Part shown: positions 6,592 to 15,459 of the stretch, in pieces
Position numbering within the stretch: the stretch's first letter is position 1
How the letters are laid out: each line of letters starts with the position of its first letter
Assembly (NCBI GenBank): GCA_023428885.1
Contig: JAEYWQ010000328.1
Coordinates: forward strand, 1-27,379
DNA length: 27,379 nucleotides
Source: Bacillota bacterium
Lineage (GTDB): Bacteria; Bacillota; Clostridia; Lachnospirales; Lachnospiraceae
Direction of reading: 5' to 3'
The notes under the pieces: model-generated
Seen by the model: only the letters and a program-made list of their open reading frames with translations
Database searches by the model: none
What the model was told of the DNA's origin: nothing
Position numbers and translations under genes: made by a program

Positions 6592-8037
6592 TTACATTTC
6601 CTTTAAGAAAGCAAGATAACCCATAGTAGCCTCATAGATATCAGCTTTGCTTGTAATCTCCCATGGAGCGTGCATATTAAGAACAGCGACACCGCTATCA
6701 ATAACCTCCATATTATACTGAGCCATGATGTAAGCAATGGTTCCACCACCACCTTGATCTACTTTACCAAGCTCGGAAGTTTGATAGTAAACATTATGAT
6801 CCTCCATTGCTTTACGAATCTTAGCAATAAACTCAGGATTTGCATCATTACATCCTGATTTACCACGAGCACCTGTATACTTATTGAATACAATGCCTTT
6901 ACCAAAGTATGCTGAATTCTTCTTTTCCATAACAGCTGGATAATTTGGATCAAATGCTGCACTAACATCAGAGGATAACATGTGAGAGTTTGCTAAGGCG
7001 CGGCGAAGCTTAAGCTCAGAATAATCACCGCAACGATCCATTAATTCAGCAACTGCATTCTCAAAGAATCTAGAGTGCATACCAGTTGCACCGATACTAC
7101 CAACTTCTTCCTTGTCTACTAAGAGGCAAACTGCAGTACGATCAATCTTTTCTAATTCGAACAAAGCACGCATGGAAGCAAAGGAACACACTCTGTCATC
7201 TTGACCATAACCAATCACCATACTGCGATCAATACCAAAATCACGTGCTTTTCCAGCTGGTACTACTTCAAGTTCGGCAGAGATAAAATCTGCTTCTTCA
7301 AAATCATCTTTATCTTTTAACAGCTTTAAGATATTAGCCTTAACAGCTTCCTTTTCTTCTCCTTTGAGTGGCTGACTTCCGATTAAGACATTCAAGTCCT
7401 CCCCTTCAATCACCGCAGAAGCCTTCTTGCCCATCTGATCAGCTGCAAGATGAACTAAGAGATCCGAGATACCAACTACTGGATCGTTCTCATCTTCACC
7501 GATTACGATAGAAATCTTTGTTCCATCTTTCTTTACTACTACACCATGGATGGCCAATGGCAAAGTTACCCACTGATACTTCTTGATACCACCATAGTAG
7601 TGAGTATCAAATAATGCCATCTCCGTATCTTCATAAAGAGGAATCTGCTTTAGATCAATTCTTGGAGAATCTAAATGTGCTCCTAGAAGCTTCATACCCT
7701 GTTCTAATGGTTGATCACCAATTAAAAACAAAGCAACTGCTTTATCCATATTATTGTAATAAACCTTATCTCCTGGCTTTAAGCTAGATTGTTCCATCAG
7801 GTTTTTATAGCCTTGCTCTTTTGCCTTCTCGATCACCCAAAGAGTGCATTCACGTTCTGTCTTACAATCCGAGATGAACTTCTTGTAATCATCATTTAAA
7901 GCATATACTTCTTGTAACTGTTGTTCTGAATACTTTAACCAAGCATTCTTGTTTGATTCCTTGTTCTTTAGCTGGGAAACTTGTGAATCCTTCTCGTTTT
8001 TATCGCTCTTTGCGTTCTTTTTCTTTTCATCCATCAT
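6592..8037 (-). CDS. M18 family aspartyl-type aminopeptidase
   Basis: A zinc metallo-aminopeptidase (peptidase family M18) that trims N-terminal residues, probably acidic or neutral ones, from peptides in the cytoplasm. The 481 residues fit the family. Metal and catalytic residues are visible: H121 and D123 in GAHLDSPRID, D281 in QDDRVCSF, E310 and E311 in DKEEVGSIG, and H456 in NMHAPWEITSKAD. Residues 1-30 are Lys/Asn-rich and probably disordered; there is no signal peptide. Two ATGs stand side by side at the start and AGAAAGG lies upstream, so the start could be one codon later. It has its own promoter at 8181-8209, which overlaps the end of lysR. Specificity is inferred from the family only. 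Confidence 0.93.
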   Translation of the reverse strand: MMDEKKKNAKSDKNEKDSQVSQLKNKESNKNAWLKYSEQQLQEVYALNDDYKKFISDCKTERECTLWVIEKAKEQGYKNLMEQSSLKPGDKVYYNNMDKAVALFLIGDQPLEQGMKLLGAHLDSPRIDLKQIPLYEDTEMALFDTHYYGGIKKYQWVTLPLAIHGVVVKKDGTKISIVIGEDENDPVVGISDLLVHLAADQMGKKASAVIEGEDLNVLIGSQPLKGEEKEAVKANILKLLKDKDDFEEADFISAELEVVPAGKARDFGIDRSMVIGYGQDDRVCSFASMRALFELEKIDRTAVCLLVDKEEVGSIGATGMHSRFFENAVAELMDRCGDYSELKLRRALANSHMLSSDVSAAFDPNYPAVMEKKNSAYFGKGIVFNKYTGARGKSGCNDANPEFIAKIRKAMEDHNVYYQTSELGKVDQGGGGTIAYIMAQYNMEVIDSGVAVLNMHAPWEITSKADIYEATMGYLAFLKEM

Positions 8038-8180
8038 ATCTTCTACCTTTCTATCTAGTCAATCTTGATATTAAATCGATCCAATATTGTTACTACTCAT
8101 CTTTACATCTTCGTAGCAAAAACAAGTATGCAACTGTTCCATTCCAACACATTACCTTCTTATAGATAATATGCTTATAC

Positions 8181-8209
8181 ATTATACAGCAAATTATTCC
8201 TGTTTTCAA
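8181..8209 (-). promoter_or_regulatory. Promoter of the M18 aminopeptidase gene
   Basis: On the minus strand, TTGAAA (8204-8209), exactly 17 bases, and a perfect TATAAT (8181-8186). The -35 overlaps the stop codon of the lysR gene (8206-8208). The expected leader is about 135 bases. Confidence 0.7.
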
Positions 8210-9093
8210 CCAAGCTTTAGCATAGACAGCAGCTTTTTCGCCGCAGCTGACTTTGGGTATCTTTCTTCTTCAATTACGCAAAAATGCCTAGAAGGAATCT
8301 TACATCTTAACTGTAACTCAAATAATTCCCCAGTTTCTAAATATCTTTGTGCAAACGGTTTTACAACCATGCCAACTCCTAGACTTCGCAAAGCAAATTG
8401 GACAATCATATCACTTGTAGCTAGTTCAAATTCTGGTAACAGCGTTATTCCCTGTCCTAACAGGAATTGATTCATATAAGCTCTCGTACTGGTATTGTTC
8501 TCCAAGCAGATAATCGGTAGGCTTTCTAACTCCTGTAAGGATAATTGATGATGCTTTAATTCCCAGAATCGTCGTCCAGCTACAAAGGTATCCTGAATCT
8601 CCTTGACCTGTGTTACTAAATCATTACTTCCTCCTGTAAATGGCTCGCTCACAACTCCGAAATCAATCTTCCCCTCATGCAGGTAGGTTAAGGTCTCAGG
8701 TGTAGGCCCATTGGTTACAATCACCTTAATCTTTGGATATAATTCATGAAATTGCTCCAAATAAGGTAATAGATAAAATTGTAGTGTCATATCTGACGCA
8801 CCAATTCGAATCTCTCCAGCATCCAGATTATGCATTCGATGAACTGTCGCTTCTCCCTGCAAGATTGATTCGTAACCAGACTTAACATAGGAATAAAGTC
8901 CTTCTCCTTCTTGGGTTAATACCACCCCTTTTGCCATACGGATAAATAACTGACACTCTAAACTAGTCTCAAGCATCTTAACAGCCTGACTTACTGCAGG
9001 TTGCGAAATGCATAATTCCACTGCCGCAGCCGTAATACTCTTATGTTTAGCCACATAATAAAATATCTTATAGTATTCTAAATTCACATTCAT
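8206..9093 (-). CDS. LysR family transcriptional regulator
   Basis: A DNA-binding regulator of 295 residues, the standard LysR length. The N-terminal winged helix-turn-helix spans about residues 3-60 (KSITAAAVELCISQPAVSQAVKMLE), followed by a linker helix and a periplasmic-binding-protein-like effector domain starting at about 90 (GEIRIGASDMTLQFYLLPYL). This resembles the CysL/YwfK-like branch, but the effector cannot be told from sequence. GAGGAG precedes the ATG. No divergent target gene is present: the next gene upstream (the 86-residue ORF) is on the same strand. The M18 peptidase gene downstream has its own promoter, so its regulation by this protein is not implied. Confidence 0.93.
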   Translation of the reverse strand: MNVNLEYYKIFYYVAKHKSITAAAVELCISQPAVSQAVKMLETSLECQLFIRMAKGVVLTQEGEGLYSYVKSGYESILQGEATVHRMHNLDAGEIRIGASDMTLQFYLLPYLEQFHELYPKIKVIVTNGPTPETLTYLHEGKIDFGVVSEPFTGGSNDLVTQVKEIQDTFVAGRRFWELKHHQLSLQELESLPIICLENNTSTRAYMNQFLLGQGITLLPEFELATSDMIVQFALRSLGVGMVVKPFAQRYLETGELFELQLRCKIPSRHFCVIEEERYPKSAAAKKLLSMLKLG

Positions 9094-9140
9094 CTAGAAT
9101 GTCTCCTCTTTCTTTCCCAAAGATAGGAAGTAATTCGCTA

Positions 9141-9220
9141 CAGTTTCCCTATCTATCACATGTAACTCTAGTGATGAATCATTACCATAAAATCAATATA
9201 TCGTAAATTTCAGGAAACTG
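9141..9220. promoter_or_regulatory. lysR upstream region with promoter candidate and inverted repeats
   Basis: On the minus strand, TTGCAG, 17 bases and TATATT form a plausible lysR promoter around 9190-9218. An inverted repeat flanks it downstream: CAGTTTCC at 9141-9148 and GGAAACTG at 9213-9220. A second pair, AGATAGG (9121-9127) and CCTATCT (9148-9154), lies next to it. LysR proteins often bind their own upstream region; whether these are the sites is a guess. Confidence 0.3.
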
Positions 9221-9374
9221 CAAGCTATAGTAAATTTGTGTTATGTTATGTAAATCCCAATCGCTATAGTCATAGACCTTGTCCGTTCTCTTCACACACA
9301 CTATTTATATATAACTCGTGAGTAAGAACTACTCACAAAGTAAAATTTAAACTTAGCACTAGCTTCAAGAATGA

Positions 9375-9635
9375 TTATGCAAGCATATTAGATATAGAGT
9401 GCGTGTCACGGCTAAATAATTCTTGTTCAAAAATCCTAATGTATCGCATCCAGATAGAGTAATTTGGATGGTTTGGATAACGTTCCGTGAACATTGCTAA
9501 GGTATCCAAACATCGTTCAATATAAGTACTTCCAACATCCGAAACATTCACATAATCTCCATTGAATGTTTCCCATCTTGTGTAATCTAGATCCTCTTCC
9601 TTTAGAACCTCGTTTGTGAATATTCTCATACGCAT
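9375..9635 (-). CDS. Small conserved-looking protein of unknown function (86 aa)
   Basis: I do not recognise this family. The 86 residues are soluble, acidic and aromatic-rich, with two likely helices (about residues 34-50 and 60-75) and sequences such as YTRWETFNGDYVNVSD and YPNHPNYSIWMRYIRIFEQ. There is no signal peptide or membrane segment. The coding quality looks real: balanced composition, correct strand, and a GGTGGTG ribosome site 7 bases before the ATG. Its start codon directly follows the T-run of the purB terminator hairpin, and that hairpin buries the ribosome site. Translation or read-through from the pur operon may therefore be controlled. Another in-frame ATG lies two codons later. 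Confidence 0.65.
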   Translation of the reverse strand: MRMRIFTNEVLKEEDLDYTRWETFNGDYVNVSDVGSTYIERCLDTLAMFTERYPNHPNYSIWMRYIRIFEQELFSRDTHSISNMLA

Positions 9636-9682
9636 AAAAAATCACCACCCAATAGCTTAGTATATGCATCTATTAGGTGGTG
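9636..9682 (-). terminator. purB terminator that also covers the ribosome site of the next ORF
   Basis: The arms 9670-9682 and 9643-9655 pair over 13 positions (one G-U in RNA) with a 14-base loop. They are followed on the minus strand by A and TTTTTT (9641-9636), and then immediately by the ATG of the 86-residue ORF. The 3' arm contains GGGTGGTG, the only candidate Shine-Dalgarno sequence for that ORF. Confidence 0.8.
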
Positions 9683-9707
9683 TATTCCAAAAAAATCTAG
9701 ATTTTCA

Positions 9708-11141
9708 TCAAACTTTTATTTCTGCTTTTAGTCCAAGCAAGTCTTTATTCGCTTCTAAGATTGGTTGAACTAGCTCTTTTATAAACTCTTCTGTCTGTTC
9801 CTTGGAACGTCCAGTGTACTTGCTTGGATCCATAGTTTTTAGTAATTCTTCATAGGACATATTAAAAGCAGGATCCTTTGCGATTAATTCTAATAAGTTA
9901 TTATCCAAGCCCTTTTCCTTCACATTACGACCTGCTTCCATGCTAAGTTCACGGATTTTTTCGTGAAGTTCTTGACGATCACCACCACGTTTCACGGCAT
10001 CCATCATAATGTTTTCTGTTGCCATGAATGGTAGCTCTGCCATCAGACGTTTCTCAATCACTTTTGGATAAACTACAAGACCATCTACCACATTCAAATA
10101 TAAATCTAAGATTCCATCAATTGCAAGGAAGCCTTCTGGAATACTAAGTCTTTTATTCGCAGAGTCATCAAGGGTTCTTTCAAACCATTGAGTTGCGGAA
10201 GTGATGGCTGGATTTAAGGCATCTACCATAACATAACGTGCAAGGGATGCAATTCTTTCACTTCTCATAGGATTTCTCTTGTAAGCCATGGCAGAGGAAC
10301 CAATCTGATTCTTCTCGAAAGGTTCTTCAATCTCCTTTAAATGTTGAAGCAAACGAATGTCGTTGCTGAATTTATGCGCACTTGCAGCGATACCTGCAAG
10401 CACATTAAGCACTCTGGTGTCAACTTTTCTAGAATAGGTCTGACCGGATACAGCAAAACAAGCTTCAAATCCCATCTTCTTTGCAATTAATCGATCCAAC
10501 TCTTTAATCTTTTCATGGTCCCCATCAAATAACTCTAAAAAGCTTGCCTGAGTACCAGTCGTCCCCTTTGAACCTAATAACTTCATACAATCAAGTGCAT
10601 GCTCTAAGTCTTCTAAGTCAAGTACTAATTCCTGAATCCATAAGGTAGCTCTTTTCCCTACTGTGGTTGGCTGAGCTGGTTGAAAATGAGTAAACGCTAA
10701 CGTAGGTAAATCCCTATATTTAAAAGCAAACTTTGCTAATTCATCAATTACATTGACTAATTTTTTCTTAACTAACTTCAAAGCTTCTGTCATTATAATA
10801 ATATCAGTATTATCCCCTACATAACAAGAGGTTGCTCCCAAGTGGATAATTCCTTTGGCTGTTGGGCATTGAACTCCATAGGCATATACATGTGACATAA
10901 CATCATGACGTACCAAACGCTCTCTCTCTTTGGCAACCTCATAATTGATATCATCCTGAAATCTTTTTAATTCTTCTACCTGTTCTTTTGTCACAGGTAA
11001 TCCCAATTCATGTTCACTCTCTGCTAATGCAACCCAAAGTTTCCTCCAGGTATGAAATTTCATGTCAGGTGAAAAGAGATACTGCATCTCCTCACTGGCA
11101 TATCTCTCTGACAATGGACTCATATACTTGTTTTCACTCAT
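9708..11141 (-). CDS. purB: Adenylosuccinate lyase
   Basis: Splits fumarate from SAICAR (giving AICAR) and from adenylosuccinate (giving AMP), so it serves two steps of purine synthesis. The 477 residues match the longer, eukaryote-like PurB branch of the fumarase/aspartase superfamily. Catalytic features are the flexible signature loop GSSAMAYKRNPM (281-292) with its serine, H152 in THFQPAQPTT, and RHDVMSH (78-84). It is the last gene of the purC-purF-purB set, 27 bp after the purF stop, and is closed by a strong hairpin terminator. It pairs functionally with PurC (which makes SAICAR) in this operon and with PurA across the window. Confidence 0.97.
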   Translation of the reverse strand: MSENKYMSPLSERYASEEMQYLFSPDMKFHTWRKLWVALAESEHELGLPVTKEQVEELKRFQDDINYEVAKERERLVRHDVMSHVYAYGVQCPTAKGIIHLGATSCYVGDNTDIIIMTEALKLVKKKLVNVIDELAKFAFKYRDLPTLAFTHFQPAQPTTVGKRATLWIQELVLDLEDLEHALDCMKLLGSKGTTGTQASFLELFDGDHEKIKELDRLIAKKMGFEACFAVSGQTYSRKVDTRVLNVLAGIAASAHKFSNDIRLLQHLKEIEEPFEKNQIGSSAMAYKRNPMRSERIASLARYVMVDALNPAITSATQWFERTLDDSANKRLSIPEGFLAIDGILDLYLNVVDGLVVYPKVIEKRLMAELPFMATENIMMDAVKRGGDRQELHEKIRELSMEAGRNVKEKGLDNNLLELIAKDPAFNMSYEELLKTMDPSKYTGRSKEQTEEFIKELVQPILEANKDLLGLKAEIKV

Positions 11142-11168
11142 CTAATAAACCGCCCTTCTTAAGTTCTC

Positions 11169-12605
11169 TTACTCTTCATGTTCTCCACGAATATCATCAA
11201 CCGGTGGATCAATCGGATAATTTCCAGTAAAGCAGGCATCACAATAACCGTGATCTCCATCAATTAATTCGTTAAGACGTTCCACACCTAAGTAACCTAA
11301 CGAGTCCGCACCAATTATCTCACAGATTTGTTCTACCGTATTGTTATGAGCAATTAGTTGATCGTCACTTGGTACATCGGTGCCAAAATAACAAGGGTGT
11401 AAGAATGGTGGCGAACTGATTCTAACATGAACTTCAGTTGCTCCTGCTGCTCTTAACATACCCACAATTCGAAGTGTGGTCGTACCACGAACGATGGAAT
11501 CATCAATCATTACTACTCTTTTTCCCTTGACCGCTTCTGATAATACATTCAGTTTAATACGAACACTAGATTCGCGCACGGCTTGTTTTGGTTTAATGAA
11601 GGTTCTTCCTACATAGCTATTCTTAACGAAGGCCATACCATATGGAATTCCTGATTCCAGTGCATATCCCATGGCTGCAACATTACCAGATTCCGGAACA
11701 CCAACTACGATATCAGCTTCTACCGGATGTGTCTGTGCTAAGATACGGCCAGCCATAATTCTTGAGTTATATACATGAACATTGTCCATAAAGCTATCTG
11801 GTCTTGCAAAATAAATGTATTCAAAGATGCACTTGGCTTTTTTCTCCTGGCACATAGAAGTGTCAGAAAAAACGCCATCTCTTGTGATCGTAACAATTTC
11901 ACCAGGTAGTATATCACGCACGAAGCTAGCATCCACTGCATCTAGTGCACTGGACTCCGATGCTAACACATAAGCGTTATCGCGCTTTCCAAGACATAAT
12001 GGGCGGAAACCAAATGGGTCTCTCACACCGATTAATTTACGAGGGCTCATCACAATTAAAGAGTAAGCTCCTTTGATTTTCAGCATAGCTTTCTTTACTG
12101 CTTCTTCTACACTTGGCGTATTTAAACGTTCTCTCGCAATATGATAAGCAATTACCTCAGAATCAATCGTTGTTTGAAAGATTGCACCAGTATATGCAAG
12201 TTCCTCGCGAAGTTCTAAGGCATTGACCAGATTACCATTATGAGCTAATGCTAAGGTTCCCTTAACATAATTTAAAACCAAAGGCTGTGTATTAGCGATA
12301 TTGCTGGCACCAGCTGTAGAATAACGAACATGGCCAACACCTATATCCCCCTTTAAGGAATCGATCCCATCGGTGGTAAACACTTCATTCACAAGTCCCA
12401 TACCTTTGACAGATTGTACAATACCTTTTGGCCCTTTCGTATCACTCACAGCGATACCACAGCTCTCTTGTCCTCTGTGTTGCAGTGCAAATAATCCATA
12501 AAAAATGGAGGAAGCAACATCCTTCCCATCTAAATCATAGATTCCAAAGACTCCACACTCTTCATGGATCTCGTCAGATATGAATTCACTGACCATATTT
12601 TCCAT
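11169..12605 (-). CDS. purF: Amidophosphoribosyltransferase
   Basis: Makes 5-phosphoribosylamine from PRPP and glutamine, the committed step of purine synthesis. The 478 residues match the Bacillus-type enzyme, with a short propeptide (1-16) before the nucleophile C17 (EECGVFGI). The glutaminase domain includes HNGN and GHVRYST. The PRTase domain has the PRPP motif VVMIDDSIVRGTT (364-376). The four 4Fe-4S cysteines are present at C259, C405, C455 and C458, so an oxygen-sensitive cluster is expected. AGAAAGGA precedes the start. It lies 140 bp after purC, with a hairpin in the gap, and 27 bp before purB. Confidence 0.97.
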   Translation of the reverse strand: MENMVSEFISDEIHEECGVFGIYDLDGKDVASSIFYGLFALQHRGQESCGIAVSDTKGPKGIVQSVKGMGLVNEVFTTDGIDSLKGDIGVGHVRYSTAGASNIANTQPLVLNYVKGTLALAHNGNLVNALELREELAYTGAIFQTTIDSEVIAYHIARERLNTPSVEEAVKKAMLKIKGAYSLIVMSPRKLIGVRDPFGFRPLCLGKRDNAYVLASESSALDAVDASFVRDILPGEIVTITRDGVFSDTSMCQEKKAKCIFEYIYFARPDSFMDNVHVYNSRIMAGRILAQTHPVEADIVVGVPESGNVAAMGYALESGIPYGMAFVKNSYVGRTFIKPKQAVRESSVRIKLNVLSEAVKGKRVVMIDDSIVRGTTTLRIVGMLRAAGATEVHVRISSPPFLHPCYFGTDVPSDDQLIAHNNTVEQICEIIGADSLGYLGVERLNELIDGDHGYCDACFTGNYPIDPPVDDIRGEHEE

Positions 12606-12695
12606 AGCGATTTCCTTTCTATTGCTGTGGTTTTAGTTACAATTGCTTTCGTCTCATAGTAGGACTAATTGCAACAATCTAGTTACTAGCTAGAA

Positions 12696-12726
12696 AAGTG
12701 GAAGTACCATCAAAGTACATCCACTT
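12696..12726 (-). terminator. Hairpin between purC and purF (possible attenuator)
   Basis: A 12-base stem with one mismatch (arms 12715-12726 and 12696-12707, seven-base loop) lies about 20 bases past the purC stop. It is followed on the minus strand by a short TTTTC. The weak T tract suggests partial termination that lowers purF-purB expression relative to purC. Confidence 0.45.
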
Positions 12727-12745
12727 ACCCTGTCATCCTGCTTAA

Positions 12746-13453
12746 TTATTTGATACCGAGACGTGCAAATACCTCTTGATATGCATCTTCCACATTACCC
12801 ATATCGCGGCGGAAGCGATCTTTATCTAACTTCTCGCGGGTAAGGCTGTCCCACAAACGGCAGGTATCTGGTGAAATCTCATCTGCTAAGATGATCTGTC
12901 CATGGAATCTGCCAAACTCTATTTTGAAATCTATTAATTCAATACCAATGCTTGCAAAATATGTTATCAATACTTCATTTACTTTATATGCATACTTAGA
13001 AATCGTATCAATTTCTTCTTTCGTTGCAACACCAAGTGCTAATGCATAAGAAGAGTTGATCATCGGATCACCAAGTGCATCATCTTTATAGGAAAACTCC
13101 AAGGTAGGACATAATAGCTTTTTGCCTTCTTCAATACCAAGTTTCTTAGAAAAACTACCTGCAGCAACATTACGTACGATAACTTCCAGTGGTACAATCT
13201 CCACCTTCTTCACAGCTGTTTCTCTGTCACTTAATTCTTCTATATAGTGTGTAGGAACTCCTTCCTTTTCAAGAAGTTGCATAACGTAGTTAGACATCTT
13301 ATTATTAATAACACCCTTACCTACGATAGTTCCCTTTTTTTCTCCATTGAATGCTGTTGCATCGTCCTTATAATCTACGATTAACACATCCTCAACGTCA
13401 GTTTTGTACACTTTCTTGGCTTTACCTTCATAAAGTTGATCTAACTTTTTCAT
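12746..13453 (-). CDS. purC: SAICAR synthetase (phosphoribosylaminoimidazole-succinocarboxamide synthase)
   Basis: Condenses CAIR with aspartate using ATP, a middle step of purine synthesis. The 235 residues match bacterial PurC. Motifs are YEGKAKKVY (9-17) of the ATP site, the GTIVGKGVINNKMSN stretch, EVIVRNVAAGS, GDPMIN, LIDFKIEFGR and DEISPDTCRLWD, the last two being family signatures for the substrate and metal site. AAGGAGG lies a few bases before the ATG. It is the first gene of the purC-purF-purB operon and has a promoter just upstream. Confidence 0.97.
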   Translation of the reverse strand: MKKLDQLYEGKAKKVYKTDVEDVLIVDYKDDATAFNGEKKGTIVGKGVINNKMSNYVMQLLEKEGVPTHYIEELSDRETAVKKVEIVPLEVIVRNVAAGSFSKKLGIEEGKKLLCPTLEFSYKDDALGDPMINSSYALALGVATKEEIDTISKYAYKVNEVLITYFASIGIELIDFKIEFGRFHGQIILADEISPDTCRLWDSLTREKLDKDRFRRDMGNVEDAYQEVFARLGIK

Positions 13454-13524
13454 GCTAATTTATCCTCCTTGTGCATACAGCGAACTAACTAATGCTTCGG
13501 CAATGTATTTTACACTGCAACTTA

Positions 13525-13552
13525 ATTATATCCTAGCCAAAAAATATGGCAA
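13525..13552 (-). promoter_or_regulatory. purC operon promoter
   Basis: On the minus strand, TTGCCA (13547-13552), 16 bases, then a perfect TATAAT (13525-13530). The leader would be about 65 bases. The rest of the gap, up to 13738, shows no clear terminator for the DUF1653 gene. Confidence 0.65.
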
Positions 13553-13738
13553 GCAATTTTTAGCACTGTAAAAATTTTCGCTTTAATGTACAAAAAATGA
13601 TAGATTTTAAATCTTCTTTTCGTGTATTAATTCTTGCTCAAACACTGATAAACACTGGATTTATAAGCACTATTAATGTTATTTATGAGCTGTTCTTTAC
13701 AATGATTATTTTACAAATTCTGATAACTTTTTATATAT

Positions 13739-14362
13739 TTATCGTAATCTTCGCCCCTCATATCTTGACATCGCTAGAAGGTTATCACGAACTATTTGAA
13801 TTCGTGGCTCCACTGGTCCTGATCCTACTGGTAAGTCCAATGACATTTCAATATCACTCATAATTCGATCATCAATTTTTTTTCGAATGTTATAGAGCAC
13901 CTCTAATTTCTCGCCACAGTCCTTCGCATCCAAAAAATCCATCAAGTCAGGGTTCACTCCACCTTCCTCAAGGTTTATCTCAGAAGCTACTAGAGCTGTA
14001 ACCTTAGTTTCCTGCACCTTAGCTACATTAAGCTCTGCAGCATTTGTTTCTAGCTTTTTTAGTTCTGCTGTCTTAGTAACAACCTCTTTTGCTTGCTTGT
14101 TTTGCGCAGATTGTTCCAGCAATTGATTACGATCAATCTTTGTAAAACGATATTTACAAGTTACATGAGGATATTTTTCCTTATCTACTTCACTTAAAAA
14201 CATAGTAAGAGGTCTTACATACATAGAATAATCCCCATACAACGCTTGATAGACCACCATTAATTCTCTGGTCTCAGAATGTTTTGCAATACCTACAATC
14301 TGATATAACATTCCCTTAAAATGCTGAAACAAATCACCATTTCTTACTTCTCTATCCTCCAT
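13739..14362 (-). CDS. DUF1653 domain protein
   Basis: The function is unknown. The N-terminal 65 residues are a clear DUF1653 domain (GDLFQHFKGMLYQIVGIAKH, then SETRELMVVYQALYGDYSMY and VRPLTMFLSEV), a small SH3-like fold found widely in bacteria. Residues 80-135 are a low-complexity Lys/Glu/Ala/Thr linker. A conserved-looking C-terminal part follows (NPDLMDFLDAKDCGEKLEVL and onwards), ending in a basic tail. No catalytic residues stand out. The ribosome site is weak (AAAGG, 13 bases upstream). It is the last gene of the nrdD-nrdG-membrane protein run and lies 50 bp after the membrane protein gene. Confidence 0.85.
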   Translation of the reverse strand: MEDREVRNGDLFQHFKGMLYQIVGIAKHSETRELMVVYQALYGDYSMYVRPLTMFLSEVDKEKYPHVTCKYRFTKIDRNQLLEQSAQNKQAKEVVTKTAELKKLETNAAELNVAKVQETKVTALVASEINLEEGGVNPDLMDFLDAKDCGEKLEVLYNIRKKIDDRIMSDIEMSLDLPVGSGPVEPRIQIVRDNLLAMSRYEGRRLR

Positions 14363-14412
14363 AACTAACCATGCCTTTCTTTATAACAGTTCAGCCTTAC
14401 TCAGCCCATGAT

Positions 14413-15438
14413 CTACTTTGGTGCTCGTTCGATATAGTATTGTGCATACTCTTTCGTTATTAGCCTTCCCTGGATTAGCTGATTCATATATTCCATAAAC
14501 TCTTGATTGCTAATTTTGGCATCCGCTAATTTTTGCAGTATATCTTTCATTTTTGTCTTAAATTCGTTCACCGAGATCACATTGTCTTTCAACAAGACAT
14601 TCAGCGCATAAGCCGCTTCGAAATAAGGATTCTGATAGTTTACATCCCGAATCTGCTTTCTAACGGATAGGTTCATGGACAACAATTTCATGATCGTTGC
14701 TGCCGATGTATTTGTAACCTTAAGATCTGTTCCGATAACGTAGAGATTCTTGCGAAGACTTCTTCTCCCCGCGATGGTATCCTCATAGACGGTTGGCAGG
14801 TATGCTGAAAAAATCAAGTTAAGAAAGGAAGGTTTTGAGAATGTTTTGTAATCCAGATTGGTATTTACAGCAACCCCTCGTTCGTAGGTAAGCTCCTGAA
14901 ATCCATCTAACGAAATCTCAACCTTTCGAGCTTCCTTTTCAAATAATAAAAGATTTAGGCTTCTTTTCTCAACCCATGCATAAGCAGGACATTGATAGAT
15001 CTTGAACCTTGCACAAGAATCTATCATAATTGGATAGTGATCTTTATTTACCTTATATTTTACGAATACCCCTTTGATCTTCTTTTCATCATACTGCTCC
15101 AAAACAGCATCTGGATCTTCGATGGTCTCTTCTTCTATTTCAGTATCCTTGTTAGCTAGAATCTCTTGTGTAAAGACTGACTCTTTTTTTAGTTTCTTCT
15201 CTTGTTTACTCTTTTTTTCTTTTTCTATTATCTCTCCTACCTTATGAAAGGATACTGATTGCATCAAAATAATTGCAAGCAAATAAGAAAATGCAGCAGA
15301 CATTCCCCATAATGGTAGTTTCGTTACAATAAGCGCTCCCACACTATAGCTGCCAAATAATATTAACAGGAGTACTCCAATGATATAGGTCTTTGTTTTC
15401 GTATTACCATACCGTAATCCATTCCAAATCTTCCTCAT
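14413..15438 (-). CDS. Two-helix membrane protein of unknown function
   Basis: I do not recognise the family. The 341 residues start with a basic segment and two membrane helices (about 18-38 and 43-62). A very charged Lys/Glu stretch follows (about 66-120). The rest is a cytoplasmic domain without motifs I know (IKGVFVKYKVNKDHYPIMID, GFQELTYERGVAVNTNLDYK). The C-terminal third is helical, rich in Lys, Asn and Gln, and ends with KEYAQYYIERAPK. AAGGAGG precedes the ATG, 21 bp after nrdG, so it is very probably co-transcribed with nrdDG. A direct role in nucleotide reduction is not indicated. Confidence 0.8.
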   Translation of the reverse strand: MRKIWNGLRYGNTKTKTYIIGVLLLILFGSYSVGALIVTKLPLWGMSAAFSYLLAIILMQSVSFHKVGEIIEKEKKSKQEKKLKKESVFTQEILANKDTEIEEETIEDPDAVLEQYDEKKIKGVFVKYKVNKDHYPIMIDSCARFKIYQCPAYAWVEKRSLNLLLFEKEARKVEISLDGFQELTYERGVAVNTNLDYKTFSKPSFLNLIFSAYLPTVYEDTIAGRRSLRKNLYVIGTDLKVTNTSAATIMKLLSMNLSVRKQIRDVNYQNPYFEAAYALNVLLKDNVISVNEFKTKMKDILQKLADAKISNQEFMEYMNQLIQGRLITKEYAQYYIERAPK

Positions 15439-15459
15439 GGCAGCCTCCTTAACTTTAGT

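Noticed and set aside
13597..13863. 88-residue hydrophobic plus-strand ORF
   Set aside because: It overlaps the 3' end of the DUF1653 gene antisense, has no ribosome site, and its hydrophobicity comes from AT-rich DNA.
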